From positions 186,001-250,000 of the forward strand of contig NZ_JAKTTI010000002.1 of assembly GCF_022427965.1 (NCBI RefSeq): DNA of 64,000 nucleotides. Reading direction: 5' to 3'. Under the pieces are notes generated by a model. The model was not told where the DNA came from, made no database searches, and worked only from the letters and a program-made list of their open reading frames with translations. Origin of the DNA: Fredinandcohnia quinoae (GTDB lineage: Bacteria; Bacillota; Bacilli; Bacillales; Bacillaceae_L). The first letter of the stretch is position 1. Every line of letters starts with the position of its first letter. This document shows, piece after piece, positions 18,393 through 26,702 of the stretch. A program made the position numbers and the translations under genes.

Positions 18393-18863
18393 CTATAGAT
18401 TATGTTCACTTTTTATGGTTTCCAAGAGACCTTTACAACCATTCGACACTAGTTCATATGTTTCATCAAAATTACCAGTATAATATGGATCTGGTACATC
18501 TGCTATTTTGTTATCATTTACAAAATCAAGCAGTCTCCCGATAAATCCTGTTTTTTCATAACCTGCTAATCGTCTTAGATTTCCTAAATTCTCAGCATCC
18601 ATAGCAATTACGTATTCAAAATTTGTTAAATCTTCTTTTACTACTTGTCTTGCTTTGAGACCTTCAAACCCGATTGAATATTTTTCAAGAATTGATTGTG
18701 TGCCCTCATGAGGTGGCCTACCAACATGCCAGTCACCAGTTCCAGCAGAATCAATTTTAATTTTCGTTTCTAGCCCCTCTTTTTTTACCATATCCCGAAA
18801 AATAGCCTCTGCCATTGGTGAACGGCAAATATTACCTAAACAAACGAATAACACATTTACCAC
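18393..18863 (-). CDS. yfkJ: Low-molecular-weight protein-tyrosine phosphatase YfkJ
   Basis: This is a cysteine phosphatase that removes phosphate from protein tyrosine. The active-site loop VCLGNICRSP (CX5R plus Ser) lies at the N-terminus and the general acid Asp is in DVPDPYY near residue 120. The start is GTG 18863, eight bases after a perfect AAGGAGG. The longer ORF to 18911 has no ribosome site. The product has 157 residues, normal for the family. It heads the yfkJ-I-H operon. Confidence 0.93.
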   Translation of the reverse strand: MVNVLFVCLGNICRSPMAEAIFRDMVKKEGLETKIKIDSAGTGDWHVGRPPHEGTQSILEKYSIGFEGLKARQVVKEDLTNFEYVIAMDAENLGNLRRLAGYEKTGFIGRLLDFVNDNKIADVPDPYYTGNFDETYELVSNGCKGLLETIKSEHNL

Positions 18864-18991
18864 GTTGAGTACCTCCTTAAAAATAAGATCTATACTTATT
18901 AATACCATCATATCAGAATTTGTGACAAACCGTTTTTTCCTCGAAAAACATGTTACAATAAGAATACACTGAATGATGAGGGGATGAGAAC

Positions 18992-19216
18992 ATGGATCTC
19001 ACACAAAAGTCTATTGAAAATGTTGAAGTTATGATAGAAGGTATTAAAGAGAAACTCAAGGTTTTAAATCTTGGAGCGATTAAACCTTCACATTTCGATG
19101 AAGAAATGTACGAAGAGCTAAAGGATATTTATGATTTAGTTATGAAGAAAAACTCCTTCAGTCCAAATGAAATGCAAGCACTCGTAGAAGAATTAGGAAA
19201 TTTACGAAAAAAATAA
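18992..19216 (+). CDS. yfkK: YfkK, UPF0435/DUF1128 protein
   Basis: This 74-residue acidic helical protein contains [21 protein letters not shown], typical of UPF0435 (YfkK). GAGGGGATGAG precedes the ATG. It diverges from yfkJ as in B. subtilis. Its function is unknown. Confidence 0.9.
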   Translation: MDLTQKSIENVEVMIEGIKEKLKVLNLGAIKPSHFDEEMYEELKDIYDLVMKKNSFSPNEMQALVEELGNLRKK

Positions 19217-19232
19217 CGATGATACATATTAA

Positions 19233-19262
19233 TTAGCGGCCAATCTCGACCGCTTTTTTATT
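19233..19262 (+). terminator. Terminator after yfkK
   Basis: AGCGG (19235-19239) pairs with CCGCT (19250-19254), followed by a T-run. Confidence 0.75.
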
Positions 19263-19364
19263 TTTGTTTTTTTCTTGGCAAGAACAGCTTTACCAAGCAT
19301 ATATGTATAGAGAGAATCCTCTATCATGAAATGTTCATTCGTAAAATCTAAGGAGGGCTGCATA

Positions 19365-19505
19365 ATGGTAGGAATGTGGTTAACTGTAATAGTGATGTTC
19401 ATTTTTTTAATGCTTGGCGCTTATTTCTTCTTATTCGCTTTAACTACCGCGCTTAAGTCAGAAGACTCGACAAAGGTAGACCCAATCCCTAAAAACAAAC
19501 ATTAA
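19365..19505 (+). CDS. Small single-span membrane protein, copy 1 of a tandem pair
   Basis: This 46-residue protein has one membrane helix (residues about 4-28) and a short cytoplasmic-looking tail ending KVDPIPKNKH. AAGGAGGG lies about seven bases before ATG 19365. It is clearly paralogous to the gene at 19779 (both MxGMWLTV, LGAYFF/IGAYFF, ALKS, VDPIPK). The VDPxP tail recalls the YtzI family, but I am not sure. Its function is unknown. Confidence 0.8.
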   Translation: MVGMWLTVIVMFIFLMLGAYFFLFALTTALKSEDSTKVDPIPKNKH

Positions 19506-19778
19506 AATAATGACTCTTCAATTAAGAGCACAGCACGAATACCCACTACCCACATTTTCCGCATTTAAGTCTGTCCTTCGACGCAATTTTGGTGATCATT
19601 ACTTCATCAATTTTGAAAAATCGTAGGACTATCTTAATAAAATAGCCATTTCATTTCCTTGTATTTCCCACCAGTTAAACTAATTAATCACTACTACCAA
19701 GAGAAGCATAAGTATGGAGAATATTTTCGTAATTGGTTATAATGTGGTTTAAATGTAAATATAAAGGAGGAATAACAG

Positions 19779-19934
19779 ATGTTAGGAATGTGGCTAACAG
19801 TGGGTATTATGTTTGTATTTTTAATGATTGGAGCGTATTTCTTCATAGGAGCAATTACTCCAGCACTAAAATCGCAGGATGCTTCAACAGTCGACCCAAT
19901 TCCAAAGGAAAATAATAAGTACACTTCAATATAG
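19779..19934 (+). CDS. Small single-span membrane protein, copy 2 of a tandem pair
   Basis: This 51-residue paralogue of the gene at 19365 has the same N-terminal helix and a TVDPIPKENN tail. AAAGGAGG lies about eight bases before ATG 19779. An extended -10 box GGTTATAATG (about 19735-19744) lies upstream, so it probably has its own promoter. A terminator follows at 20012. Confidence 0.8.
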   Translation: MLGMWLTVGIMFVFLMIGAYFFIGAITPALKSQDASTVDPIPKENNKYTSI

Positions 19935-20011
19935 TGAAACTTCAGTAGAATTTGGACTAGCCGTTAATAAGACTTGAACACGCAAGTTGACGAGCGCTAT
20001 AAGTTTGGTCG

Positions 20012-20042
20012 GCCGTGCTAAACTGGCACGGCTTTTTGTTTT
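20012..20042 (+). terminator. Terminator after the second mini-membrane gene
   Basis: GCCGTGC (20012-20018) pairs with GCACGGC (20026-20032), followed by TTTTTGTTTT. Confidence 0.88.
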
Positions 20043-20044
20043 AA

Positions 20045-20434
20045 TTACATGTAGTCTTTTTTGCACCGGGTGCTCTCGTTTAAAATAAACTCCTTCAAAA
20101 TAACAGCTTGATTATACTTATTATCTTTCGCACCATACAGGAATGTAACTTTCCCTTTGCGTAAAATTTGCACTAGTTCTTTAACTCTCTCTTTTTTGTC
20201 CTCATCTGTAGTCAATTCCTCTAAATACTTTTCTTTAAATTCTTCATATTTTCCGACTTCATGATGAAACCATTTACGCAATTCATTGCTAGGAGCAATT
20301 TCTTTTAACCAATAGTCAATTTGTGCCGCTTCCTTTGATATTCCTCGCGGCCACAGTCGGTCAACCAATATTCGAATACCATCTGTATCATCAACCAGAT
20401 CATATATGCGTTTAAGTTCAATCTCACCTTCCAT
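20045..20434 (-). CDS. DUF488-family protein
   Basis: This is a DUF488 protein of about 129 residues, function unknown. The family signature RIYDLVDDTDGIRILVDRLW and PRGISKE near the N-terminus is complete, followed by WLKEIAPSNELRKWFHH and a late FLYGAKD motif. Start ATG 20434 has AGGAGG seven bases upstream; the track to 20464 lacks one. It is monocistronic. Confidence 0.88.
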   Translation of the reverse strand: MEGEIELKRIYDLVDDTDGIRILVDRLWPRGISKEAAQIDYWLKEIAPSNELRKWFHHEVGKYEEFKEKYLEELTTDEDKKERVKELVQILRKGKVTFLYGAKDNKYNQAVILKEFILNESTRCKKDYM

Positions 20435-20480
20435 TTTTAAGCCTCCTATTTGAGATATCCGCAAGCGCTTGACAATCTAT

Positions 20481-20514
20481 AAAAAAGCCAGGAATCTTTT
20501 ATCCCTGACTTCAA
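20481..20514 (-). terminator. Terminator after the DUF1992 gene
   Basis: AGCCAGGA (20486-20493) pairs with TCCCTGACT near 20502-20510, with a T-run on the minus strand. Confidence 0.75.
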
Positions 20515-20516
20515 AC

Positions 20517-20887
20517 TTATTTAAATTTATTATACATTTGAGTCTGATAGTCTTTAAAAACGGCTGAATGAGATGTTTTCCTACTTTTTAAAATCTGATT
20601 TAATCGTAGCTGCCTTTCATTTAATTTCTTGTACAGAATGGCTTTTTGTTCCTCATCTTCACAATTATCAAGTAAATTTTCAATCGTAAGTAGTTCTTTC
20701 TAAATTCTGTCTCCTCATTAATAATACCAGCATTCTTCATCACACGATAAGCCATTCTTAAATCTTCTGGAATCGCTGATAAGTCGTCTAATTTTAATGG
20801 CTTCCCATAGCCAGGCAAATTATCGAATTCACCATCCTTATAAGCACGGCGAATTTTATCCTCTGAAACAATATGCGAAAAGTCCAT
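20517..20887 (-). pseudogene. DUF1992 (DnaJ-homologue C28-like) protein, frameshifted
   Basis: The N-terminal half (ATG 20887) has the DUF1992 signature AYKDGEFDNLPGYGKPL with DLRMAYRVMKNAG. After about residue 64 the frame breaks: frame zero runs into an unrelated tail and a stop at 20621. The plus-one frame continues with a plausible C-terminus (LLTIENLLDNCEDEEQKAIL and onward) to TAA at 20517-20519. One missing A in the run around 20700 (minus-strand AGAAAGAAC, expected AGAAAAGAAC) explains it. It could be a true loss or a sequencing error. Confidence 0.8.
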
Positions 20888-21005
20888 TTTATAACCTCCT
20901 ATATTAAGTAAGGCTTACACTAGATATCTATACTTATATTGTAAGCATTTGGAGAATCTAATTCCACAAAAGAATAACGAACTGACGATTTGCAATTCGT
21001 CACCT

Positions 21006-21034
21006 ACCCCCAGAAATCGACAATTTCAGATGAA
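21006..21034 (+). promoter_or_regulatory. Candidate sigma-I-type promoter of mreBH
   Basis: ACCCCC at 21006-21011 is followed after 19 bases by TGAA (21031-21034). B. subtilis mreBH is transcribed by sigma I, which recognises an ACCCCC -35 and a CGAA-like -10 about 18 bases on. The -10 here is imperfect. Confidence 0.4.
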
Positions 21035-21072
21035 TGATATAACGACTCAAACTCTTTATAAGGGCGGGAAAA

Positions 21073-22083
21073 ATGATGTTATCTAACTTGGAAATCGGAA
21101 TTGATTTAGGAACTGCGAATATTTTAGTTTACAGTAAAAATAAAGGAATTATTATAAATGAACCTTCAGTTGTTGCAATCGATACTGTTACAAATCAAGT
21201 ACTTGCAGTTGGAACAGAAGCGAAAAGAATGATCGGAAAAACTCCTGGTAAAATCGTTGTGATTCGTCCACTAAAAAAGGGTGTAATTGCTGATTTTAAC
21301 GTAACAAGTGATATGCTCCGTCATATTATGAAAAAGGCTGGACAAAAACTCGGCTTTTCAATGAGGAAACCAAATGTAGTTGTTTGTGCTCCCTCTGGGG
21401 CTACATCTGTTGAACGTCGGGCCATTCAGGATGCAGTAAGAAATTGCGGTGCAAAACAAGTGCATATAATTGAAGAACCAGTTGCCGCTGCTATTGGTGC
21501 AGATCTACCTGTAGATGAACCTGTTGCCAACGTAATCGTTGATATCGGTGGTGGAAATACAGAGGTTGCGATTATTTCATTTGGTGGAGTTGTCACATGT
21601 AATACAGTTCGAATTGGGGGAGACCAATTTGACGAAGATATCATTCAGTATGTTCGTAAAAAATACAATGTACTGATCGGCGAACATACCGCTGAGCAGA
21701 TTAAAACGGAAATTGGCTACTGCCTAATTGACCATGAACAGCAAAAGATGAACGTACGTGGACGCGATTTAGTAACCGGTCTACCAAAGACTATTATGTT
21801 AGCCTCAACTGAAATCCAAGAAACTTTAAAAGAGTCTTTATTACGTATTCTTGATGCGATTCGGGCAACATTAGAAGATTGCCCACCAGAATTAAGCGGT
21901 GATATTGTTGATCGCGGTATTATTTTAACAGGAGGCGGAGCGCTATTAAAGGGAATGGAGGATTGGTTGAGCAAGGAAATTTTTGTCCCAGTTCATCTTG
22001 CTTCAAATCCATTGGAATCAGTTGCAATAGGCACCGGCCGCTCCCTGAGTATGATACAAAAGCTTCAAAAAATCGCAAAATAA
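21073..22083 (+). CDS. mreBH: MreB paralogue MreBH, rod-shape protein
   Basis: This actin-like ATPase forms membrane-associated filaments that guide cell-wall synthesis. The 336 residues begin with the phosphate-1 motif [66 protein letters not shown] and LTGGGALL follow. The wording [10 protein letters not shown] and the absence of an accompanying mreCD point to MreBH rather than MreB or Mbl. AAGGGCGGG precedes ATG 21073/ATG 21076. MreBH in B. subtilis partners the hydrolase LytE and responds to heat and magnesium stress; that is family knowledge. Confidence 0.93.
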   Translation: MMLSNLEIGIDLGTANILVYSKNKGIIINEPSVVAIDTVTNQVLAVGTEAKRMIGKTPGKIVVIRPLKKGVIADFNVTSDMLRHIMKKAGQKLGFSMRKPNVVVCAPSGATSVERRAIQDAVRNCGAKQVHIIEEPVAAAIGADLPVDEPVANVIVDIGGGNTEVAIISFGGVVTCNTVRIGGDQFDEDIIQYVRKKYNVLIGEHTAEQIKTEIGYCLIDHEQQKMNVRGRDLVTGLPKTIMLASTEIQETLKESLLRILDAIRATLEDCPPELSGDIVDRGIILTGGGALLKGMEDWLSKEIFVPVHLASNPLESVAIGTGRSLSMIQKLQKIAK

Positions 22084-22087
22084 ACGA

Positions 22088-22117
22088 AACACCACCCGAC
22101 CTTGGTGGTGTTTTTTG
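22088..22117 (+). terminator. Terminator after mreBH
   Basis: AACACCACC (22088-22096) pairs with GGTGGTGTT (22104-22112), then Ts. Confidence 0.9.
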
Positions 22118-22150
22118 ATTTATATAAGTTTTAACTAATGTTGAGACGAG

Positions 22151-22550
22151 GATTTGCGCGTTCGACATGTTTTATGCGCGGTAAACCAAGGATTTGCTCG
22201 CTCACCATGTTTTATGCACGTTAAACCATGGATTTGCTCGCTCAACATGTTTTATGCGCGGTAACCCAAGGATTTGCTCGCTCAACACGTTTTATGCACG
22301 TTAGAACAGGGATTTGCTCGCTCAACATGTTTTATGCGCGGTAACCCAAGGATTTGCGCGTTCGACACGGTTTATGCGCGTTAAACCAGGGATTTGCTCG
22401 CTCAACACGTTTTATGCACGTTAGACCAGGGATTTGCTCGCTCACCACGTTTTATGCACGTTAGACCAGGGATTTGCTCGCTCAACACGTTTTATGCACG
22501 TTAGACCAGGGATTTGCGCGCTCCCCTGAATTTATGCTCGTTAGCTTAAT
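22151..22550. repeat. 40-bp tandem repeat array, ten units
   Basis: GATTTGCKCG starts recur exactly every 40 bp at 22151, 22191, 22231 and on to 22511. Each unit is two related 20-bp halves, one around TTTGCTCG and the other around TTATGCACGTTA. Units alternate between GCGCG-rich and GCTCG/GCACG versions, showing two subfamilies. There is no variable spacer and no ORF. The array lies between the mreBH terminator and the TerC terminator. Confidence 0.95.
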
Positions 22551-22673
22551 ACTAACTCCAAATATAGATGAACAAGTGCCACCCATTAGAAAACTTGGCA
22601 TTCGCCAAGCCTTTGGGCGAATTGTCTTGGTTACACTTATGCAGTAAGAAAGTATTTATACGTTCTTAACTGC

Positions 22674-22710
22674 AAAAAAAGGACAGACCTTCAAAATGAG
22701 GTCCGTCCTT
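22674..22710 (-). terminator. Terminator after the TerC-family gene
   Basis: GGACAGACCT (22681-22690) pairs with AGGTCCGTCC (22699-22708), followed on the minus strand by seven Ts. Confidence 0.9.
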
Positions 22711-22714
22711 GATT

Positions 22715-23428
22715 TTAAGCTGATTGATCTAATTTTCGTTCTGCACCTTTTTTATTCTTCACATAACCAATACCTAAAATAGCAACAGTTATAAGGGCAA
22801 CAATTGCATAGGAAAGTGGGCCATGTTCTAGATGAACAAAATCAGTAAACTTTTTATCCTTCATGATCATTTCGCCCGCTGTCCACGCAAGAATTCCAGC
22901 CCCAATATAGGCAATCCATGCGTAACGATTCATTGCTTTCACAATAAATTTAGATCCAAAAATCATAATTGGAATACTAATTGCAACACCAAGTGCGATC
23001 ATACCAACATGTCCATCTGCAGCACCTGCAACAGCAACAACATTGTCCAAACTCATGACAGCATCAGCCATAATAATTGTACCAATCGCTTGCATGATAC
23101 CATTCGATGATTTTACATGTGCTTCACCTTCATCTTCAACCAAAACCTTATAGGCGATAAAAAGAAGTAATAGACCACCAATTAAATTAACAAACGGAAT
23201 TTTCAACAAATACACAATCAGAACTGCAAATAAAACTCGTAAAATAACAGCTCCACCTGTACCCCACATAATCGCTTTATTTTGCTGTTCTTTTGGTAGA
23301 TTTCTAGTAGCCATCGCTATTACAACAGCATTATCTCCAGAAAGAATTATATCAATGGCAACAATTTTCAATAAAGCTATCAAAGCACCTGAACTAATGG
23401 CGAATCCTAGTATGTTCATAACATCCAT
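22715..23428 (-). CDS. TerC-family membrane protein (YjbE type)
   Basis: This is an integral membrane protein of 237 residues with about seven helices. Conserved acidic motifs in helices, IILSGDNAVVIAMA and ADAVMSLDNVVAVAGA, are characteristic of TerC/YjbE proteins. In Bacillus these have been linked to manganese export and metalation of secreted enzymes. GAGGAGG precedes ATG 23428. I looked for a yybP-ykoY manganese riboswitch upstream and did not find one; the leader is only about 100 bases long before AT-rich sequence. Confidence 0.88.
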   Translation of the reverse strand: MDVMNILGFAISSGALIALLKIVAIDIILSGDNAVVIAMATRNLPKEQQNKAIMWGTGGAVILRVLFAVLIVYLLKIPFVNLIGGLLLLFIAYKVLVEDEGEAHVKSSNGIMQAIGTIIMADAVMSLDNVVAVAGAADGHVGMIALGVAISIPIMIFGSKFIVKAMNRYAWIAYIGAGILAWTAGEMIMKDKKFTDFVHLEHGPLSYAIVALITVAILGIGYVKNKKGAERKLDQSA

Positions 23429-23598
23429 TGGATTTCCTCCTCAAATTATCAATCTAATATATTAACATAATGAATAACATAAAATAGCTTACTCCTTTTT
23501 TACTAGAATCGCAACAATTTAACGAATCATTTTGCTTACAAAATGGCCAAATATAACCATATTAGTTCAATAAAAAAATGGAAATACTATTAGAAATA

Positions 23599-23650
23599 TT
23601 GACATGAAACCAAATGGTTTTATATAATACAATATGAAACCATTTGGTTT
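23599..23650 (+). promoter_or_regulatory. SigA promoter with two palindromic operators for the SRPBCC-ArsR operon
   Basis: TTGACA (23599-23604) and TATAAT (23623-23628) are 18 bp apart. AAACCAAATGGTTT (23607-23620) fills the spacer and AAACCATTTGGTTT (23637-23650) lies over the start region, 30 bp centre to centre. Binding of the operon's own ArsR protein would block polymerase. Confidence 0.8.
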
Positions 23651-23677
23651 TACATATAGAGCAAAAGGAGAATTTAT

Positions 23678-24094
23678 ATGACAACAGTACCAGATATTAA
23701 ACAAACCGTTATCTTTGATGCACCTATACAAAAAGTATGGAATATAGTATCCACTTCTGAGGGTATTGCCTCCTGGTTTATGCAAAATGACTTTGTTCCG
23801 AAGGTAGGTCATGAATTTCATTTACAATCACCTTTCGGACCATCACCATGTAAAGTATTGGAAATAGATGAGCCGAATCGAATTTCTTTTTCATGGGATG
23901 TCGAAGGTTGGTTCGTTGATTTTATTTTAAAAGATTTAGGTGATAAGACAGAGTTCACTCTCATTCATGGAGGTTGGAAGGATTCTGAGGAAATCATTAA
24001 TAAAGCAGGTCAAACAGCTTCAACAATTCGTGAAAATATGAACGGTGGTTGGACAGGCATTCTAGAAAAGCTTCGGACGATCGTTGCAAACTAA
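23678..24094 (+). CDS. SRPBCC (AHSA1/START-like) domain protein
   Basis: This 138-residue protein has the AHSA1-type SRPBCC fold, which holds hydrophobic ligands. Visible motifs are [22 protein letters not shown] near the N-terminus split around residue 12-33, SWDVEG in the middle and a C-terminal helix with [18 protein letters not shown] precedes ATG 23678. It overlaps the following regulator by one base (TAATG), indicating translational coupling. AHSA1-ArsR pairs are common; the ligand is unknown. Confidence 0.87.
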   Translation: MTTVPDIKQTVIFDAPIQKVWNIVSTSEGIASWFMQNDFVPKVGHEFHLQSPFGPSPCKVLEIDEPNRISFSWDVEGWFVDFILKDLGDKTEFTLIHGGWKDSEEIINKAGQTASTIRENMNGGWTGILEKLRTIVAN

Positions 24095-24465
24095 TGGCTG
24101 AAGCAGCACAAAAGTACGATGTATTCCAAGCAATCGCTGATCCAACCCGTCGCGAAGTGTTACGACTACTTTCAAAAAAAGAATTACCCATTTCTGAAAT
24201 CACTAGTCATTTTCCTATGAGTCGTACTGCCATAGCAAAACACCTTCATATTCTTTCTGAAGCGAAATTAGTGAGCGGACAAAAAGTCGGTAGAGAAAAG
24301 CGTTATCGCCTTCTTCCAGAGCCTTTGTCTGAACTGCATCAATGGCTTTCATATTACGAGCAATTTTGGAATAATAAGCTTTCAATTCTTAAACATATTG
24401 TAGAAAACACCCCTGATAATGGGCTAAAAATTATCAAACCTGAAACAGATTCTATATCTGAATAA
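24094..24465 (+). CDS. ArsR-family transcriptional repressor
   Basis: This 123-residue winged-helix regulator has the ArsR pattern FQAIADPTRREVLRLLSKKE, then FPMSRTAIAKHLHILSEAKLV as the recognition region. No metal-binding cysteines are visible, so it probably senses something other than metal. The start ATG 24094 overlaps the previous stop; an in-frame extension upstream to 24049 lies inside the SRPBCC gene and is not needed. It is the likely binder of the two AAACCANNTGGTTT operators. Confidence 0.88.
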   Translation: MAEAAQKYDVFQAIADPTRREVLRLLSKKELPISEITSHFPMSRTAIAKHLHILSEAKLVSGQKVGREKRYRLLPEPLSELHQWLSYYEQFWNNKLSILKHIVENTPDNGLKIIKPETDSISE

Positions 24466-24510
24466 ACATTTGCTTATCAGACCCGACTAGCAAATGTTCT
24501 GAAGCAAAAA

Positions 24511-24542
24511 AAATAGACCGACTTCCAAATGTCGGTCTATTG
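24511..24542 (-). terminator. Terminator overlapping the stop of the histidine kinase
   Basis: ATAGACCGAC (24513-24522) pairs with GTCGGTCTAT (24531-24540), with Ts on the minus strand. The kinase stop codon lies in the stem. Confidence 0.88.
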
Positions 24543-25733
24543 ATAGATAGGTAGTACAACTTCTGCAACTGTACCTTGTCCCTCCCTACTTTCAAACTTT
24601 AATTTCCCTCCATGATCCTGGATAATACTGTGACAGACCATTAATCCTAAACCGGTACCCTTTTCCTTAGTTGTATAAAATGCGTTTCCAATCTTCATCA
24701 GTACATCCTCTGGAATACCGCAGCCTTCATCTGCAAATCGTAGAATGACATTTTTTCCCCTTGACTGGATTGTAATATGAATAACTCCCCCACCATCCAT
24801 CGCTTCAATACTATTTTTTATCAGGTTTATAAATACTTGTTTAATTTTACTTTCTTCACAGCTAATAGGTATGTTCTTCATTTCCCCCAAATAATCTACT
24901 TTAATTTGGATATTATGCAAAATCGCTTCAGTATTTAATAGGAAGACAACCTCCTGAATTAATGTACTAATCTTAAATTCTTTTAAATGACGCTTCTTCG
25001 GTTTTGCAAGAAACAATAGTTCCCCGACAATACCGTTAATTCGATCTATCTCGGATTTCATAATTTCCGAATAGCTATTAAGCTCTTCTTTTGTACCACC
25101 ATGTTGAACAAGTTGTGCAAATCCTTTTACACTGGTTAATGGATTTCGAATTTCATGTGCGATCCCTGCAGCTAGTTCTCCTACCATTGAAAGCTTATCA
25201 GATTGCTGGATGAGTTCCTGACTTTTTTTTACTTCTGTAATATCTCTTATAACAACATACTCGCAATTTTCCCGTTGAAAAACAATTGGCATCGATTTCT
25301 GCTCAACATGAACCTCTTTGAGGATTGGATGATTGATCCTACCTTCAATAATTCTCTTAAACTTATGACCTCTTTCTACTTTTCTTGTAGGATTATAGGA
25401 ATCATGATGAATAAAGTCATCAATTGATTTCCCCTTATACGTTTCCATCTTATCCGCACCTAAAAGAAACTTTCCAGTGCTATTAATGTAAACGATCTGT
25501 TTATCCTTAGTAATGGCGATTGCGTATGGTGCATCCTCTACTAAACTACGAAAAGCAAGGTTCTTTCTTGATTCCCAGATCGCAAAAATAAGAAGAATAG
25601 CTGAAATAAAAAGGATAACTAACTCTAGTTCATACTCGAAAAAAAATAATTGCGCTCCAATAAGAAGAAGACAACTGCATAACAGAAACATTGAAAAATA
25701 TAAAGACTTCCACTTAATTCTTTCCACTATCAT
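24537..25733 (-). CDS. Orphan PAS-containing sensor histidine kinase
   Basis: This membrane kinase of 398 residues has two N-terminal helices (about 10-50), a PAS domain (about 62-170), a phosphoacceptor domain with AHEIRNPLTSVKGF (His near residue 196) and a catalytic domain with NLIKNSIEAM, DEGCGIPEDV and GTGLGLMV. No response regulator is adjacent. The phosphoacceptor sequence is of the KinA-KinE type that feeds the sporulation phosphorelay, but this is inference. GTG 25727 fits AGGAGAG better (eight bases) than ATG 25733 (two bases). Confidence 0.88.
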   Translation of the reverse strand: MIVERIKWKSLYFSMFLLCSCLLLIGAQLFFFEYELELVILFISAILLIFAIWESRKNLAFRSLVEDAPYAIAITKDKQIVYINSTGKFLLGADKMETYKGKSIDDFIHHDSYNPTRKVERGHKFKRIIEGRINHPILKEVHVEQKSMPIVFQRENCEYVVIRDITEVKKSQELIQQSDKLSMVGELAAGIAHEIRNPLTSVKGFAQLVQHGGTKEELNSYSEIMKSEIDRINGIVGELLFLAKPKKRHLKEFKISTLIQEVVFLLNTEAILHNIQIKVDYLGEMKNIPISCEESKIKQVFINLIKNSIEAMDGGGVIHITIQSRGKNVILRFADEGCGIPEDVLMKIGNAFYTTKEKGTGLGLMVCHSIIQDHGGKLKFESREGQGTVAEVVLPIYQ

Positions 25734-25801
25734 CTCTCCTATATGAAAAATTCAGTCAATTATAACTAAAAAAATTTATTTTCAAGACATATATTTCCTA
25801 T

Positions 25802-25838
25802 AAAAAACAGCCTAACCTCACATAGAAGCTAGGCCATG
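25802..25838 (-). terminator. Terminator after the first MpsC-like gene
   Basis: GCCTAACCTC pairs with GAAGCTAGGC around TATG, followed by a T-run on the minus strand. Confidence 0.75.
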
Positions 25839-25884
25839 CCTAAGGCTTAACCCAGTACTGAGCAATCCTCGCATTTACCAATCA

Positions 25885-26568
25885 TTATTTTAATATAAAA
25901 CATATTAAGCTATAGTCTTCCTTCATATCCCAGTCAACAAAAATATCTTTAACCTGCTGTTTAAATATTTGATCAAATCTCCCATGCTTATGCAGAAAAC
26001 CTTTTTCTAAAGAGTCCTTTGTAACATGCAGTTCCTGTCTAAAGCCCCGTTCAATCAATGCTTTCTCAATCGGCACTAAAATACCTACACGTTTTACGAT
26101 AAAAATTTTCGGAGAAATTTGATACGAGTAGATTTCCTCTGGAGTCTTTTCAACCAAATAGCTGATTCTTGAAACCTCTGCTTCGAGAGATGAAAAATCA
26201 ATATTTTGTTGATCCTTCTCCATTTCAATAAGACTGGATTCAAGAATAACGATGATTACCCCTGTGTTATTTGGAAAATTCCAGTCATGAAGAAAAGAAG
26301 CAACTTCAGTATCCAACGTTACCTGAATAACACCTCTTAATTCATCAAGAATACTATTTATGACAATATTCCGAGCATAATCTACTTGTATATCCTGTCT
26401 TTCCCGAAGAAGAACCTCTTCCATTGGAGAAATGAATCCACGGATATTTAAAACTAAAAAGTGATCAGCTGTTATAGCAAAGCAGGATTCTGGCCCTCGC
26501 CCAAACTTATTCCGTAAAAGCTTACTCGTATAACTGCTTATGTACTTAATCTTTTCTTGTAGATTCAA
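25885..26568 (-). CDS. MpsC-like (DUF2294) protein, paralogue 1
   Basis: This 227-residue protein contains two related halves of the DUF2294/MpsC fold. The first half has KFGRGPESCFAITADHFLVL and FISPMEEVLL; the second half has FIVKRVGILVPIEKALIERG. MpsC was named for a sodium-linked membrane potential system, but these soluble proteins are poorly characterised. The likely start is TTG 26568, five bases after AGGTGGG; the longer GTG 26595 has no site. It lies just downstream of its paralogue. Confidence 0.75.
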   Translation of the reverse strand: MNLQEKIKYISSYTSKLLRNKFGRGPESCFAITADHFLVLNIRGFISPMEEVLLRERQDIQVDYARNIVINSILDELRGVIQVTLDTEVASFLHDWNFPNNTGVIIVILESSLIEMEKDQQNIDFSSLEAEVSRISYLVEKTPEEIYSYQISPKIFIVKRVGILVPIEKALIERGFRQELHVTKDSLEKGFLHKHGRFDQIFKQQVKDIFVDWDMKEDYSLICFILK

Positions 26569-26702
26569 GTCATCCCACCTAAAGGGATCAGTCACAATAA
26601 CTAATGACTTTAATTCATCAGCCTTACATATTGTAACATACTTCCCATTATTGTTAGTATTCCCATATGATAGGTAGTATGAACATTTGGGGCTAAGAAT
26701 AT

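Noticed and set aside
22151-22550. Possible CRISPR array
   Set aside because: Units are contiguous with no unique spacers, and no cas gene is nearby.
23429-23560. yybP-ykoY manganese riboswitch before the TerC gene
   Set aside because: AAAAAAGGAGTAAGCTA on the minus strand resembles a fragment of the motif. The conserved three-way junction is not present and the sequence soon becomes AT-rich.
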